Below, piece after piece: positions 18,268 through 25,048 of a DNA stretch of 25,048 bases (the first letter of the stretch is position 1; each line of letters begins with the position of its first letter). The DNA lies in NCBI GenBank assembly GCA_045046905.1, contig JASFYU010000005.1, forward strand, positions 1-25,048, written 5' to 3'. The position numbers and the translations under genes are program-made. The notes below the pieces were generated by a model. It was not told the origin of the DNA. It searched no databases and worked only from the letters and a program-made list of their open reading frames with translations. Origin of the DNA: JASFYU01 sp045046905. Its GTDB lineage: Bacteria > Bacteroidota > Bacteroidia > Flavobacteriales > Flavobacteriaceae.

Positions 18268-21200
18268 TTAAAAATTAAACCCTGCTTTTAATCCAATACT
18301 TCTTGAGCTTGCATATGACATATCTTCGACGCCACTTATAAACCCTTGCCCTTGAACCGCCAATTGTTCTGGGTCAAAATGGGGGTTTTCGGTTAAAACG
18401 AATACATTTTTGCCGATCAGTGATAACCGAAGCGTTGCATCTTGTTTAAAAAGGCTGAAGCTATCAAAGGTATAGCTCATTGAAAACTGGCGTAATTTCA
18501 AAAAGGAAGCGTCATAGGTGTTGTTTTCCTCATGATTTCGGTCATAATACTGTCTGTAATAGCTTTCAGGCGTAACGGCAATAGTGTTTGGGGTATACAC
18601 AGGATTTTCTGCAGCACCCGTATTCACAACGCCTTTGGGTATAATACCGCCTTCTGGTCTAAATTCGGTTTCGGCCAACTGCCCGGCAACATTACCCAAG
18701 GCCCTTGTTCGCGATACGATAATGCCGCCTTGTCGCCAGTCGAACAGCAAGCTCAAATCCCAATTTTTATAGCTGAACCTATTATTGAACCCCAACATAA
18801 AATCTGGATTGTAATTGCCTAATTTTCGCAGATTGTTGTCAGGTATATACCTTCCTTCCTCAGTCAGGATAAAATCGTTGTTTTCATTTTTAAGATATCC
18901 TGTGCCGTAGATATCTCCTATACGCCCCCCTTTTTCGACTTGAAAAAATACCGTTTGGTTTTGACTGTCGTATATTCTTGAATAGGCCAGTGTTAGCCGG
19001 CCGCCTTCTTGGGGCAAGTCTTCTACTGTGGCTCGGTTGGTACTAAAGTTCAAGCTGCTGTTCCACGTAAAATATAAGCTACTGATGGGGGTGGTGCCCA
19101 CGATAATTTCAAGCCCTTTTGAGCGTACTTTTCCGCCATTGACTACCTGCTGTGTAAACCCTGACGAAATTCCGATAGGTAAAGAAATAATTTGATCCTG
19201 CGTGAGGGCATTGTAATATGAAATATCAAAATTCAGTCTATCTGCAAAAAAGCGAATATCTGTACCTATTTCGAAAGAGGAGGTACGTTCAGGCTTAAGA
19301 AGCGGGTTCGAAATAACATCTTGATCGCTAAAGGTCGGCTGACCATTAAAAGGGGTCTGTGCTACGAAGGCACCGGTGGTTTGGTAAGGGTCAGTGTCAT
19401 TACCTACCTGTGCCCAACTAGCGCGTAGTTTTAAGAAAGAAACGGCCTTGGGTAGTGTAGTTACCTCTGACAAAATAAAACTACTTGATATAGAGGGATA
19501 AAAGAAAGAGCTGTTGTCCACTGAAAAGGGTGTAGCCAGTGCACTTGACCAGTCATTTCTACCGGTAACATCTAAAAACAGATAGTCTTTATACCCCAAT
19601 TTGGCAAGGCCATAAAAACTATTGATGCGTTTATTTGATTCAAATTCAAAAACTTCGATAGGTGAAGCCGCGTTTGATAGTTTAAATATACCTGCTTGGG
19701 CCAAACTGGTGGTCTGCGACTGGGTTGTAGATGCCTTTTGGTCCATGCGATTACCTCCTAATGAAATATCAATCTTAAAATTAGAAAACCTATCGGTATA
19801 ATTTAGTAGGAAATCAGTATTTATTTCTCGAAAAAAGACATCGTGCTCGGCATAACTTCCATTTCTATAGCGGTTAGAGCTAAACGCCCTGCGTAATTGT
19901 CTTGACTCGTCAGAATAATCCATGCCTGAACGGATGGTGACTACTAAATTTTCGGCAATAGTATACGAGGCCGAGATATTTCCGAAAACCCGATCTCTAT
20001 GAAATGAATTTCGGTTTTCGAACAAGATAAAATAGGGGTTATCAAAAAAGGTATAGTTGTAAGAATATTGTTGAATACCTTCTAAGCCTGGCTGCCAGTA
20101 ATTTTTTAGATTTTCAATATTCAGAGAGCGTGGCCCCCAGGCAACCAAGGAATAGTTTACATTTTCTGAACCATACCCGTTTGAAGGGCGATTATCGCTT
20201 TGTGAATTCACGTAGTTAATTGATGCATTGATGCGCAATCGCTCTACCGGGCGAAAATTCAATCGAGTACTAATGGTCTGCCGATTTAAATTTACACCGG
20301 GTATGATTGATTCACTTCGCAAATCGGTAAATGAAAGTCTGTAATTTCCTTTATCAAAATGTGATGCGATAGCAATATTGTTGATAAAAGTGGTTCCTGT
20401 TTTATAGAAATTTTTGAGATTGTCCGCATTTGAAACAAAGGGAGTAGGCGTAATGGGCAAGCTAGTATACCAATCGGTATCACCTCCTCGAACTACAGTA
20501 CCGTCGGCCAAGCGAACCGGACTATCGAATTGGGGGATCAATATGCCCTGATCTAAGCGTGGTCCCCAGCTATAGGTGATATTGTCATTAGTGCCGCCAC
20601 CGAGCCCGTCAACAAAGGCAAACTGCCCTGAATTTCCTTGTCCGTATGAATTCTGAAAATCGGGTAGTCGAAAGGCAGAGTCCATAAAAAAGCTGGTATT
20701 GTAACTAATGCCCAGTCCTTTACGGTCAGCACCATTTTTTGTTTGAATAATAATTACACCATTGGAAGCCCGGGCCCCATATAAGGCTGCGGCACTCGGC
20801 CCTTTAAGCACTGAAATCTCGGCAATATCATCAGGATTTATTTCCATGGCTCCGTTTCCAAAATCGATCTCTTGAAATCCTGCTGCCGCCTCGTTGGTAA
20901 AGTTAAAGACAGTGGTATTATTAATGGGGGTGCCGTCGACGATAAAGAGGGGGTTATTGTTTGAGAATGAAGCTTCTCCGCGGATGGTGATTTTTGAGGA
21001 AGAACCAATGCCAGTAGCCCCTTGAGAGATAGTAACCCCAGCCAATTTTCCAGACAAATTGTCTAAAAAATTAATCGATTTCACCTCTGCTATACGCCTT
21101 GCGTTAAGGCTTTGTACGGCATAACCCAATTCTTTGACTTGCCGTTTTAGGCCCAAGGCGGTAAGTATGACCTCGTCTAATTTTTCCGAGGTTTCAAGAA

Positions 21201-21471
21201 GAATAACATTGACAATCAAATTACTGCTGATGGCTACGGTTTGCGTCTCATAGCCAAGGGCCGAAAATTTCAAAGCCCCTAAAGCCCGAGGAAGAGTAAT
21301 ACGATATTTCCCTATTTCATTGGTCGAGGCACCCTTTTCGGTTCCTACAACCAAAATATTGACAAAGGGCAAAGGACTATTGTTGCTATCGGTAACCTTG
21401 CCGGCAACGTGAATTTGTGCAGAACACCATGTTGAAAAACAAAGTGTCACCACTAAAAAAGTATATTTCAT
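18268..21471 (-). CDS. SusC/RagA family TonB-linked outer-membrane receptor
   Basis: A 1067-residue TonB-dependent transporter. I start at MKYTFLVVTLCFSTWCSAQ, giving a standard signal peptide with cleavage after Ser-Ala; a further 14 upstream residues are possible but hydrophobic and atypical. Order of parts: signal peptide (1-20), carboxypeptidase-regulatory-like domain (about 20-100: IHVAGKVTDSNNSPLPFVNI), plug domain with LDEVILTALGLKRQVKELGY, LSGKLAGVTI and NPLFIVDGTPINN, then a long beta-barrel ending in Phe (GLKAGFNF). It transports SusD-bound ligands across the outer membrane using TonB energy. It lies 67 bases after the glycosyltransferase gene and 4 bases before susD. The substrate is unknown. 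Confidence 0.95.
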   Translation of the reverse strand: MKYTFLVVTLCFSTWCSAQIHVAGKVTDSNNSPLPFVNILVVGTEKGASTNEIGKYRITLPRALGALKFSALGYETQTVAISSNLIVNVILLETSEKLDEVILTALGLKRQVKELGYAVQSLNARRIAEVKSINFLDNLSGKLAGVTISQGATGIGSSSKITIRGEASFSNNNPLFIVDGTPINNTTVFNFTNEAAAGFQEIDFGNGAMEINPDDIAEISVLKGPSAAALYGARASNGVIIIQTKNGADRKGLGISYNTSFFMDSAFRLPDFQNSYGQGNSGQFAFVDGLGGGTNDNITYSWGPRLDQGILIPQFDSPVRLADGTVVRGGDTDWYTSLPITPTPFVSNADNLKNFYKTGTTFINNIAIASHFDKGNYRLSFTDLRSESIIPGVNLNRQTISTRLNFRPVERLRINASINYVNSQSDNRPSNGYGSENVNYSLVAWGPRSLNIENLKNYWQPGLEGIQQYSYNYTFFDNPYFILFENRNSFHRDRVFGNISASYTIAENLVVTIRSGMDYSDESRQLRRAFSSNRYRNGSYAEHDVFFREINTDFLLNYTDRFSNFKIDISLGGNRMDQKASTTQSQTTSLAQAGIFKLSNAASPIEVFEFESNKRINSFYGLAKLGYKDYLFLDVTGRNDWSSALATPFSVDNSSFFYPSISSSFILSEVTTLPKAVSFLKLRASWAQVGNDTDPYQTTGAFVAQTPFNGQPTFSDQDVISNPLLKPERTSSFEIGTDIRFFADRLNFDISYYNALTQDQIISLPIGISSGFTQQVVNGGKVRSKGLEIIVGTTPISSLYFTWNSSLNFSTNRATVEDLPQEGGRLTLAYSRIYDSQNQTVFFQVEKGGRIGDIYGTGYLKNENNDFILTEEGRYIPDNNLRKLGNYNPDFMLGFNNRFSYKNWDLSLLFDWRQGGIIVSRTRALGNVAGQLAETEFRPEGGIIPKGVVNTGAAENPVYTPNTIAVTPESYYRQYYDRNHEENNTYDASFLKLRQFSMSYTFDSFSLFKQDATLRLSLIGKNVFVLTENPHFDPEQLAVQGQGFISGVEDMSYASSRSIGLKAGFNF

Positions 21472-21538
21472 TAAATACAATGTTAATAGGTAGTAAATAA
21501 GAGATAGTACCAATACGAGTGATTGGTAAAATGATAAC

Positions 21539-22222
21539 TTATTGATAAAGAGCTGAGGGAGAACCTTTGTTGAAATAGGTTTCGGAAAGAGTGATAGTAC
21601 AAAAAGTGAATCTGAAATGAATTTTTTTCACTCTGATACGAAGAAGGGAAAGAATACTCCTAAAAAGTTGATTTGAAACGGAGGCATATTGATTTATGAA
21701 TACTTGTAAATCGCTGACTGTATCTAAATCGAACAAGGTTTTCAATTGAACCAATACCACGTTTTGAGCGGCGAATAAACGCGAGGTTTCAAGAAATAGT
21801 TTCGAAGATTTCCACGTTAATTTTTTAAAATCAGATATATTGAACTGCGAGCGGTGCAAGGCCATTAGATAAAAGCCGCCGTCCGCTGAAGGCCCCAATA
21901 CCGCTTTTCCATTTTTTAGATGACTGCCAGCGTCGAGTATATGCGCAACCTTTAAGTGCGGGGTATCGTTTCCAATGGTGATAATATGATCAAAACCCTT
22001 GGCAAAAATAAACTGAATGGCATTTGTAAAACGTTCACCAAAAGAACCTCCGACTTGTTGCTCTTCGGTAAGGTGAAAATAGGGCAACTTTGTTTTCTTA
22101 ACGGTATCGAGGGTTTGTTGCGTAAGTAGATCGAACAGCAACTTACTTTTCGGAATCGCCTTATGGCTTAATTCTTCTTGAGAAGAATTGGCAAAAACCA
22201 AAATAGCCGTCTTATTCTGCAT
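21539..22222 (-). CDS. TIGR04282 family arsenosugar biosynthesis glycosyltransferase (DUF2064)
   Basis: A 227-residue protein if started at MQNKTAILVFANSS (22222); an ATG four codons upstream (22234) is equally possible. It has the GT-A-like fold motifs of DUF2064: IPKSKLLFDLLT near the N-terminus, GGSFGERFTNAI, the sugar-nucleotide motif IGNDTPHL and the signature VLGPSADGGFYLMAL. This family (transferase 1, rSAM/selenodomain-associated) clusters with ArsS and is thought to add sugars in arsenosugar synthesis. The last ~40 residues are basic and aromatic (RIRVKKIHFRFTF) and look unlike the family core, so the C-terminus may be variable or decayed. It is the first gene of the block, 67 bases before susC. 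Confidence 0.85.
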   Translation of the reverse strand: MQNKTAILVFANSSQEELSHKAIPKSKLLFDLLTQQTLDTVKKTKLPYFHLTEEQQVGGSFGERFTNAIQFIFAKGFDHIITIGNDTPHLKVAHILDAGSHLKNGKAVLGPSADGGFYLMALHRSQFNISDFKKLTWKSSKLFLETSRLFAAQNVVLVQLKTLFDLDTVSDLQVFINQYASVSNQLFRSILSLLRIRVKKIHFRFTFCTITLSETYFNKGSPSALYQ

Positions 22223-22234
22223 GATTGAAAACAT

Positions 22235-22620
22235 ACTTTGTTATCTGCTATAAATCGTATACTAACTACCCTTGGTAAGTCTGCATGAGGACGATACAGG
22301 CCTTGATAAGATATAGTTTGTAAAATTTGGACGCAAGCCTGTTTGAGGCAGGAAGGCACCAAAATAGTAAACCCACAATGTGGAATAAAAGATGTTGTTT
22401 GCTTGGTCGGTATCAAATGCCCTTCTTTACAAATATCGTAAAAAATAATTGTCGTTGGTTTTGGCCTAACCGACCATGAGGTCTTTTTCAATTGCTCATA
22501 GGTGAAAATGTCGTGGTAAAAAAAGGTCTTACTAAAGCGTAAACCCGATGAAATACACAATGAATCGAATAATAACTACGAAAATCTTCTGAACAAACTT
22601 ATTGGTCTAAAAAAAGTTGG
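22235..22620. other. 386-base region upstream of the arsenosugar block
   Basis: I find no recognisable gene. It should carry the block's promoter, but I see no exact TAnnTTTG with partner on the minus strand. It holds an operator-like site (22468-22485) and, 57 bases away, an inverted half-site GGTCGGT (22405-22411). A 130-codon minus-strand open frame (22168-22560) is cysteine- and isoleucine-rich with no family resemblance and overlaps the glycosyltransferase start; I do not call it a gene. Confidence 0.5.
22468..22485. promoter_or_regulatory. candidate TetR operator, site 3 (upstream of arsenosugar glycosyltransferase)
   Basis: AACCGACCATGAGGTCTT matches 15 of 18 bases of the site in front of tetR (12634-12651), mismatching only in the centre. 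An inverted half-site GGTCGGT lies at 22405-22411. It is about 235 bases before the glycosyltransferase start, in the region where the block's promoter must lie. Confidence 0.4.
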
Positions 22621-22625
22621 GAATA

Positions 22626-22688
22626 GTGAACAGTAAACAGTGAGCAATGAACAGTAAACAGTAAACAGTAAACAGTGAGCAATGAACA
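22626..22688. repeat. heptanucleotide tandem repeat A (9 degenerate units of GTAAACA)
   Basis: Nine consecutive 7-base units: GTGAACA, GTAAACA, GTGAGCA, ATGAACA, three GTAAACA, GTGAGCA, ATGAACA. A higher-order order is visible: GTAAACA-GTGAGCA-ATGAACA occurs twice. It is non-coding by context. Confidence 0.9.
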
Positions 22689-22697
22689 GTGTACGTT

Positions 22698-22717
22698 TTT
22701 GCGAGGTACGAAGCAAA
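22698..22717. repeat. short hairpin-like element between heptamer arrays
   Basis: TTTGC (22698-22702) and GCAAA (22713-22717) bracket GAGGTACGAA. The string TTGCGAGGTACGAAGCAA resembles a dispersed intergenic motif (TTGCGAGGxACGAAGCAA) that I recall from many bacterial genomes, including Bacteroidetes. The identity with that family is from memory. Confidence 0.45.
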
Positions 22718-22726
22718 CTGTTTGTT

Positions 22727-22768
22727 ATGAGTAATAAGTAATAAGTAAAGGGTACAAAGTATAGAGTA
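22727..22768. repeat. heptanucleotide tandem repeat B (6 degenerate units ending GTA)
   Basis: Six 7-base units: ATGAGTA, ATAAGTA, ATAAGTA, AAGGGTA, CAAAGTA, TAGAGTA. Every unit ends GTA; the first three are near-perfect and the last three decayed, but the 7-base phase is kept throughout. Confidence 0.8.
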
Positions 22769-22815
22769 AAAAAAGGCAAGAAAAAAAAGAAAAGAACTAG
22801 CAAGAAGCGTTATTT

Positions 22816-22899
22816 CACTAATCACTAATCACTAATCACTAATCACTAATCACTAATCACTAATCACTAATCACTAATCACTAATCACTAATCACTAAT
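22816..22899. repeat. heptanucleotide tandem repeat C (12 perfect units of CACTAAT)
   Basis: Twelve exact copies of CACTAAT in 84 bases, ending one base before the stop codon of the reductase gene (stop at 22901-22903). On the transcript of that gene it reads as ATTAGTG repeats at the start of the 3' untranslated region. The perfection suggests recent expansion and likely copy-number variation. Confidence 0.97.
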
Positions 22900-22900
22900 T

Positions 22901-23950
22901 TCAAACATCATCATAATCGATCTTTAATGTAGCCGTCAACGGAATCGCTTGGCAAGTCAGAATCAAACCATCGGCGATTTCGCCATCAGTAAGAATCTGG
23001 TTTTTGACCATTTCAGCCTTGCCTTCGGTAACCTTGGCAATACATGAACTACAGACACCACCTTGACAGGAGTATGGGGCATCGATATTTTCTTTTAACA
23101 CAGCGTCGAGAACACGGGTTTTTTTGTCCATGGTAAAAGAAAATTCCTCCTCGTCGACGGTGACCGTAACTTGGGTCTGGCCATCGGGGGTTGCGGGGAG
23201 TTCATCTAGAATTTCGGTAGTGGTAAAAAGCTCAAAATGAATTTTCTCTTCGGGGGTCTCATTCTCCTTCAAGGTTCCGGATACCAGAGTAATCATCGCC
23301 TCGGGGCCACAAAGATAAAAAGCGTCGAAGAGGGTATCTTTATGTTTATTCTTTAGAATATGATTTACGGTCGAGACATCGATTCGACCAAAAAGAGAGT
23401 CGTTTTCCTGAGTTTTACTAGTAGTGAAATAGATAAAAAATTGATTGGCATAATCAAGCTGTAGCTTTACCAAGTCGGTATAAAACATGGTTTCCTTATG
23501 CGATTTATTCCCGTAAATCAGTACAAATTTGCTTTTCGGATTAGTTTCTAATACTGATTTGGCAATACTCATGATGGGGGTGATTCCGCTACCTGCAGCA
23601 AAAGCGGCAATGGTCACAGGCTTGTCGGTGGACTGAAAAGTAAACCTCCCCTCCGGTGGCATTACTTCTAATACGTCGCCCACGGCCAGTTTGGCATTGG
23701 CATAGTCCGAAAATCCGCCTCGATCCACTTTTTTAACCCCTATAGTAATACTATCGCTCTTTGGCGAGGAGCTGATTGAATAGGCCCTACGGAGCTCTTT
23801 GCCTTTTATCTCTTTCTTAATGGTGATATACTGCCCTGGCACAAAATCAAAAGTCTGTATTAGATCTTTGGGAATACTGAAGGTAATCGCAACAGAATTT
23901 GGTGTCAGTGATTTTATATGTTTAATCGTAAGGGGATGAAAATCGGCCAT
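22901..23950 (-). CDS. PaaE-like ferredoxin reductase with C-terminal 2Fe-2S domain
   Basis: A 349-residue flavoprotein. The start MADFHPLTIKHIKSL (23950) fits the family; the 37 open codons upstream look non-coding. Domain order: FAD-binding barrel (about 1-105, with RRAYSISSSP), NAD(P)-binding domain (about 110-240, AAGSGITPIMSIA and YLCGPEAMI), and a plant-type ferredoxin domain at the C-terminus with CQGGVCSSC plus a distal Cys in LTCQ. This order is that of PaaE and related oxygenase reductases, passing electrons from NAD(P)H through FAD to 2Fe-2S and on to an oxygenase or desaturase. No oxygenase gene is adjacent, so its partner is unknown. It is divergent from padR and ends at the CACTAAT repeat array. 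Confidence 0.93.
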   Translation of the reverse strand: MADFHPLTIKHIKSLTPNSVAITFSIPKDLIQTFDFVPGQYITIKKEIKGKELRRAYSISSSPKSDSITIGVKKVDRGGFSDYANAKLAVGDVLEVMPPEGRFTFQSTDKPVTIAAFAAGSGITPIMSIAKSVLETNPKSKFVLIYGNKSHKETMFYTDLVKLQLDYANQFFIYFTTSKTQENDSLFGRIDVSTVNHILKNKHKDTLFDAFYLCGPEAMITLVSGTLKENETPEEKIHFELFTTTEILDELPATPDGQTQVTVTVDEEEFSFTMDKKTRVLDAVLKENIDAPYSCQGGVCSSCIAKVTEGKAEMVKNQILTDGEIADGLILTCQAIPLTATLKIDYDDV

Positions 23951-24038
23951 AGCTCTAGTTTTGGTCAAATAGAATGCAAAATTAAGCATTGAGCGTACCA
24001 TATAAAACGGAAAAGCTAAAAAATCATACCTAAAACTC

Positions 24039-24062
24039 TTATGCATAAGAAAATTATGCATA
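24039..24062. promoter_or_regulatory. twin TTATGCATA palindromes in the reductase/padR intergenic region
   Basis: TTATGCATA occurs at 24039-24047 and again at 24054-24062, 15 bases apart. The first extends to the perfect palindrome TTATGCATAA; the pair also forms one larger inverted repeat (ATGCATA-N7-TATGCAT). It lies about 90 bases before the reductase start and 80 before padR, a natural place for a regulator to act on both genes. Confidence 0.5.
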
Positions 24063-24090
24063 TATTTATATTGACTATTTTGTTGAGCCC

Positions 24091-24130
24091 TGTTCTTAAT
24101 AAGAGATTCAATTGGTCGTAATCAAGAACA
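24091..24130. promoter_or_regulatory. inverted repeat TGTTCTT-N26-AAGAACA upstream of padR
   Basis: A perfect 7-bp inverted repeat (24091-24097 and 24124-24130) that ends 11 bases before the padR start codon. It could be an operator or an RNA hairpin in the padR leader; the long spacer makes either reading tentative. Confidence 0.3.
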
Positions 24131-24141
24131 TCTAAAACGAT

Positions 24142-24480
24142 ATGGCAAACTCCAAACTATACAAAGGAAGTCTTAATATCATCATTCTAAAGCTGTTGCA
24201 AGAACAGGGTAAGATGTATGGTTATGAGATCACCCAAAAAGTAAAGCAACTTACAAAGGGCGAACTCAAGATTACCGAAGGTGCACTTTACCCTGCCCTG
24301 CATAAGCTCGAGGCTGAAGGTCTTTTAGATGTTGAGGTGGCCAAGGTAGATAATCGGCTGCGCAAGTATTACAAACTAACAGAAGAGGGCAAAAAGGAAA
24401 CCGTAAACCGCTTGGCCGAACTGGAAGATTTTATTCGGAGCATGCAGCATTTGATTAATCCTGATTGGAGTATTATATAA
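24142..24480 (+). CDS. PadR family transcriptional regulator
   Basis: A 112-residue protein of the short PadR type. The winged-helix domain is clear: LYKGSLNIIILKLLQEQGKM, YGYEITQKVKQ, and TEGALYPALHKLEAEGLLDV, followed by the wing with RLRKYYKLTEEGK. A short C-terminal helix should form the dimer. PadR proteins of this size usually repress an adjacent membrane protein or transporter gene. Here the next gene is a membrane protein starting one base after this stop, so they are co-translated. The twin TTATGCATA boxes and the TGTTCTT/AAGAACA repeat upstream are candidate operators. Confidence 0.95.
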   Translation: MANSKLYKGSLNIIILKLLQEQGKMYGYEITQKVKQLTKGELKITEGALYPALHKLEAEGLLDVEVAKVDNRLRKYYKLTEEGKKETVNRLAELEDFIRSMQHLINPDWSII

Positions 24481-24481
24481 T

Positions 24482-24982
24482 ATGATGAGACTCACAAAAG
24501 AAGACATATTGCATATAGACCGCTACTTGATTAAAAAAGGAATCAAGTATATGGATGTTCGCTATGAATTAATCGATCATCTAGTTTCAGAATATGAGGC
24601 CGTCGAAAATTACCCCAATCTTGAGAGTTTTTTACGAAAAAGAATCGCTTGGTGCAGAGAGATTGGCAGAATGAAACAAAAATCGATTCATTGGGGGTAT
24701 CAAAAGGCACTTTTAAAAAGGATACGGACGTTTTTTAGAAACCCCGCTTTTTACATTGTCCTATTGGCATGGTCTTTTATTATGTATTGGGTCGGCATGA
24801 AAATAGATGTGGGCACATTGAACAAAACCCTTTTTTTCCTTTTTGTTAGTGTAATCGTGCTTCAATTTGTTGATTTATTTTACCGCAGAATCCGGTCTAC
24901 CAAAGAAAGTAAAATGCTCTCGATCACTACCTTGTTCAATATTTACAGTCTACCGCACTTCTTTATTTATAGAGGTGTCTAG
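24482..24982 (+). CDS. PadR-linked membrane protein, possibly frameshifted near its end
   Basis: The visible frame encodes 166 residues: a cytoplasmic N-terminal part (DVRYELIDHLVSEYEAVENY, about residues 25-44, the usual start of PadR-partner membrane proteins), then two hydrophobic helices near residues 90-105 and 118-133. It begins one base after padR stops. The frame ends at TAG 24980-24982, but the -1 frame is open from 24973 to the window end and reads sensibly (LDKYLSLVAKQIDLWSRLK). A missing base near 24979 would join the two, making a longer protein; a genuine short protein is the alternative. Function is unknown. Confidence 0.7.
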   Translation: MMRLTKEDILHIDRYLIKKGIKYMDVRYELIDHLVSEYEAVENYPNLESFLRKRIAWCREIGRMKQKSIHWGYQKALLKRIRTFFRNPAFYIVLLAWSFIMYWVGMKIDVGTLNKTLFFLFVSVIVLQFVDLFYRRIRSTKESKMLSITTLFNIYSLPHFFIYRGV

Positions 24983-25048
24983 ATAAATACTTATCTTTAG
25001 TTGCCAAACAAATAGATTTATGGAGTCGTTTAAAAGTGAGAGTATTAT

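Noticed and set aside
16803..21471. SusCD pair as a classical polysaccharide utilisation locus
   Set aside because: No glycoside hydrolase, polysaccharide lyase, sulfatase or hybrid/ECF regulator is adjacent; the neighbours are arsenosugar genes.
22168..22560. 130-codon open frame on the minus strand upstream of the arsenosugar glycosyltransferase
   Set aside because: No family resemblance, unusual Cys/Ile/Arg-rich composition, overlaps the start of a well-supported gene by more than 50 bases, and covers the region that must hold the promoter and the operator-like site.
22576..22825. Two overlapping minus-strand open frames rich in Leu, Phe, Tyr and Cys
   Set aside because: They are translations of the heptamer repeats and adjoining low-complexity DNA, not genes.
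22626..22899. Repeat arrays as a CRISPR
   Set aside because: Seven-base units are contiguous without spacers and no cas gene is present.

Overview
The window looks like a piece of chromosome from a marine Flavobacteriaceae (Zobellia/Maribacter/Arenibacter-like; the genus is my guess). Supporting signs are an AT-rich sequence, Bacteroidetes -7 promoter elements (TAnnTTTG), a SusC/SusD outer-membrane pair with a TonB-linked receptor, and several protein families largely confined to flavobacteria (DUF6341, DUF6427, DUF4254). I see no rRNA, tRNA, CRISPR array, transposase or phage gene.

Region 1 (1-7713, all +) is the distal part of a capsule/exopolysaccharide/O-antigen locus. It holds a 5'-truncated repeat-unit polymerase (Wzy type), an O-antigen-ligase-type membrane protein, a WcaF-like acetyltransferase, a WcaI-like GT4 glycosyltransferase, an NAD-dependent epimerase, an initiating undecaprenyl-phosphate sugar transferase (PNPT/WcaJ type) and a UDP-glucuronate decarboxylase that makes UDP-xylose. 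The genes overlap or are closely spaced. The polymerase and ligase part is visibly richer in A+T than what follows, as expected of a variable surface-glycan cassette.

Region 2 (7820-11986) is flavobacterial core: purD, a small convergent membrane protein (DUF6341), then DUF6427, DUF4254 and a GT9 (heptosyltransferase-like) gene. A good -33/-7 promoter drives DUF6341 leftwards, with its -33 box inside the start of DUF6427.

Region 3 (11996-22620, all -) is the most interesting part. A TetR regulator lies beside a gene block transcribed right to left: TIGR04282-type 'arsenosugar' glycosyltransferase, SusC, SusD, sodium:solute symporter, metallophosphoesterase-like protein, AhpD-like 'arsenosugar-associated' protein, and the radical SAM enzyme ArsS. 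SusC through the AhpD-like gene are almost contiguous or overlapping. This joins an outer-membrane uptake pair and an inner-membrane symporter to organoarsenic (arsenosugar) enzymes, suggesting a locus that takes up, modifies or recycles an arsenic-containing sugar or its precursor. The phosphoesterase has lost exactly the ligands of one of its two metal sites and carries a cluster of cysteines. A shared operator-like motif (ACCGAC-N5-GGT) lies upstream of both tetR and the glycosyltransferase, so TetR may control the block.

Region 4 (22620-25048) contains three consecutive arrays of different heptanucleotide repeats, a PaaE-like flavodoxin-reductase/2Fe-2S protein (-), and a divergent PadR regulator with a translationally coupled membrane protein that may be frameshifted. 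The shared reductase/PadR intergenic region contains twin TTATGCATA palindromes.
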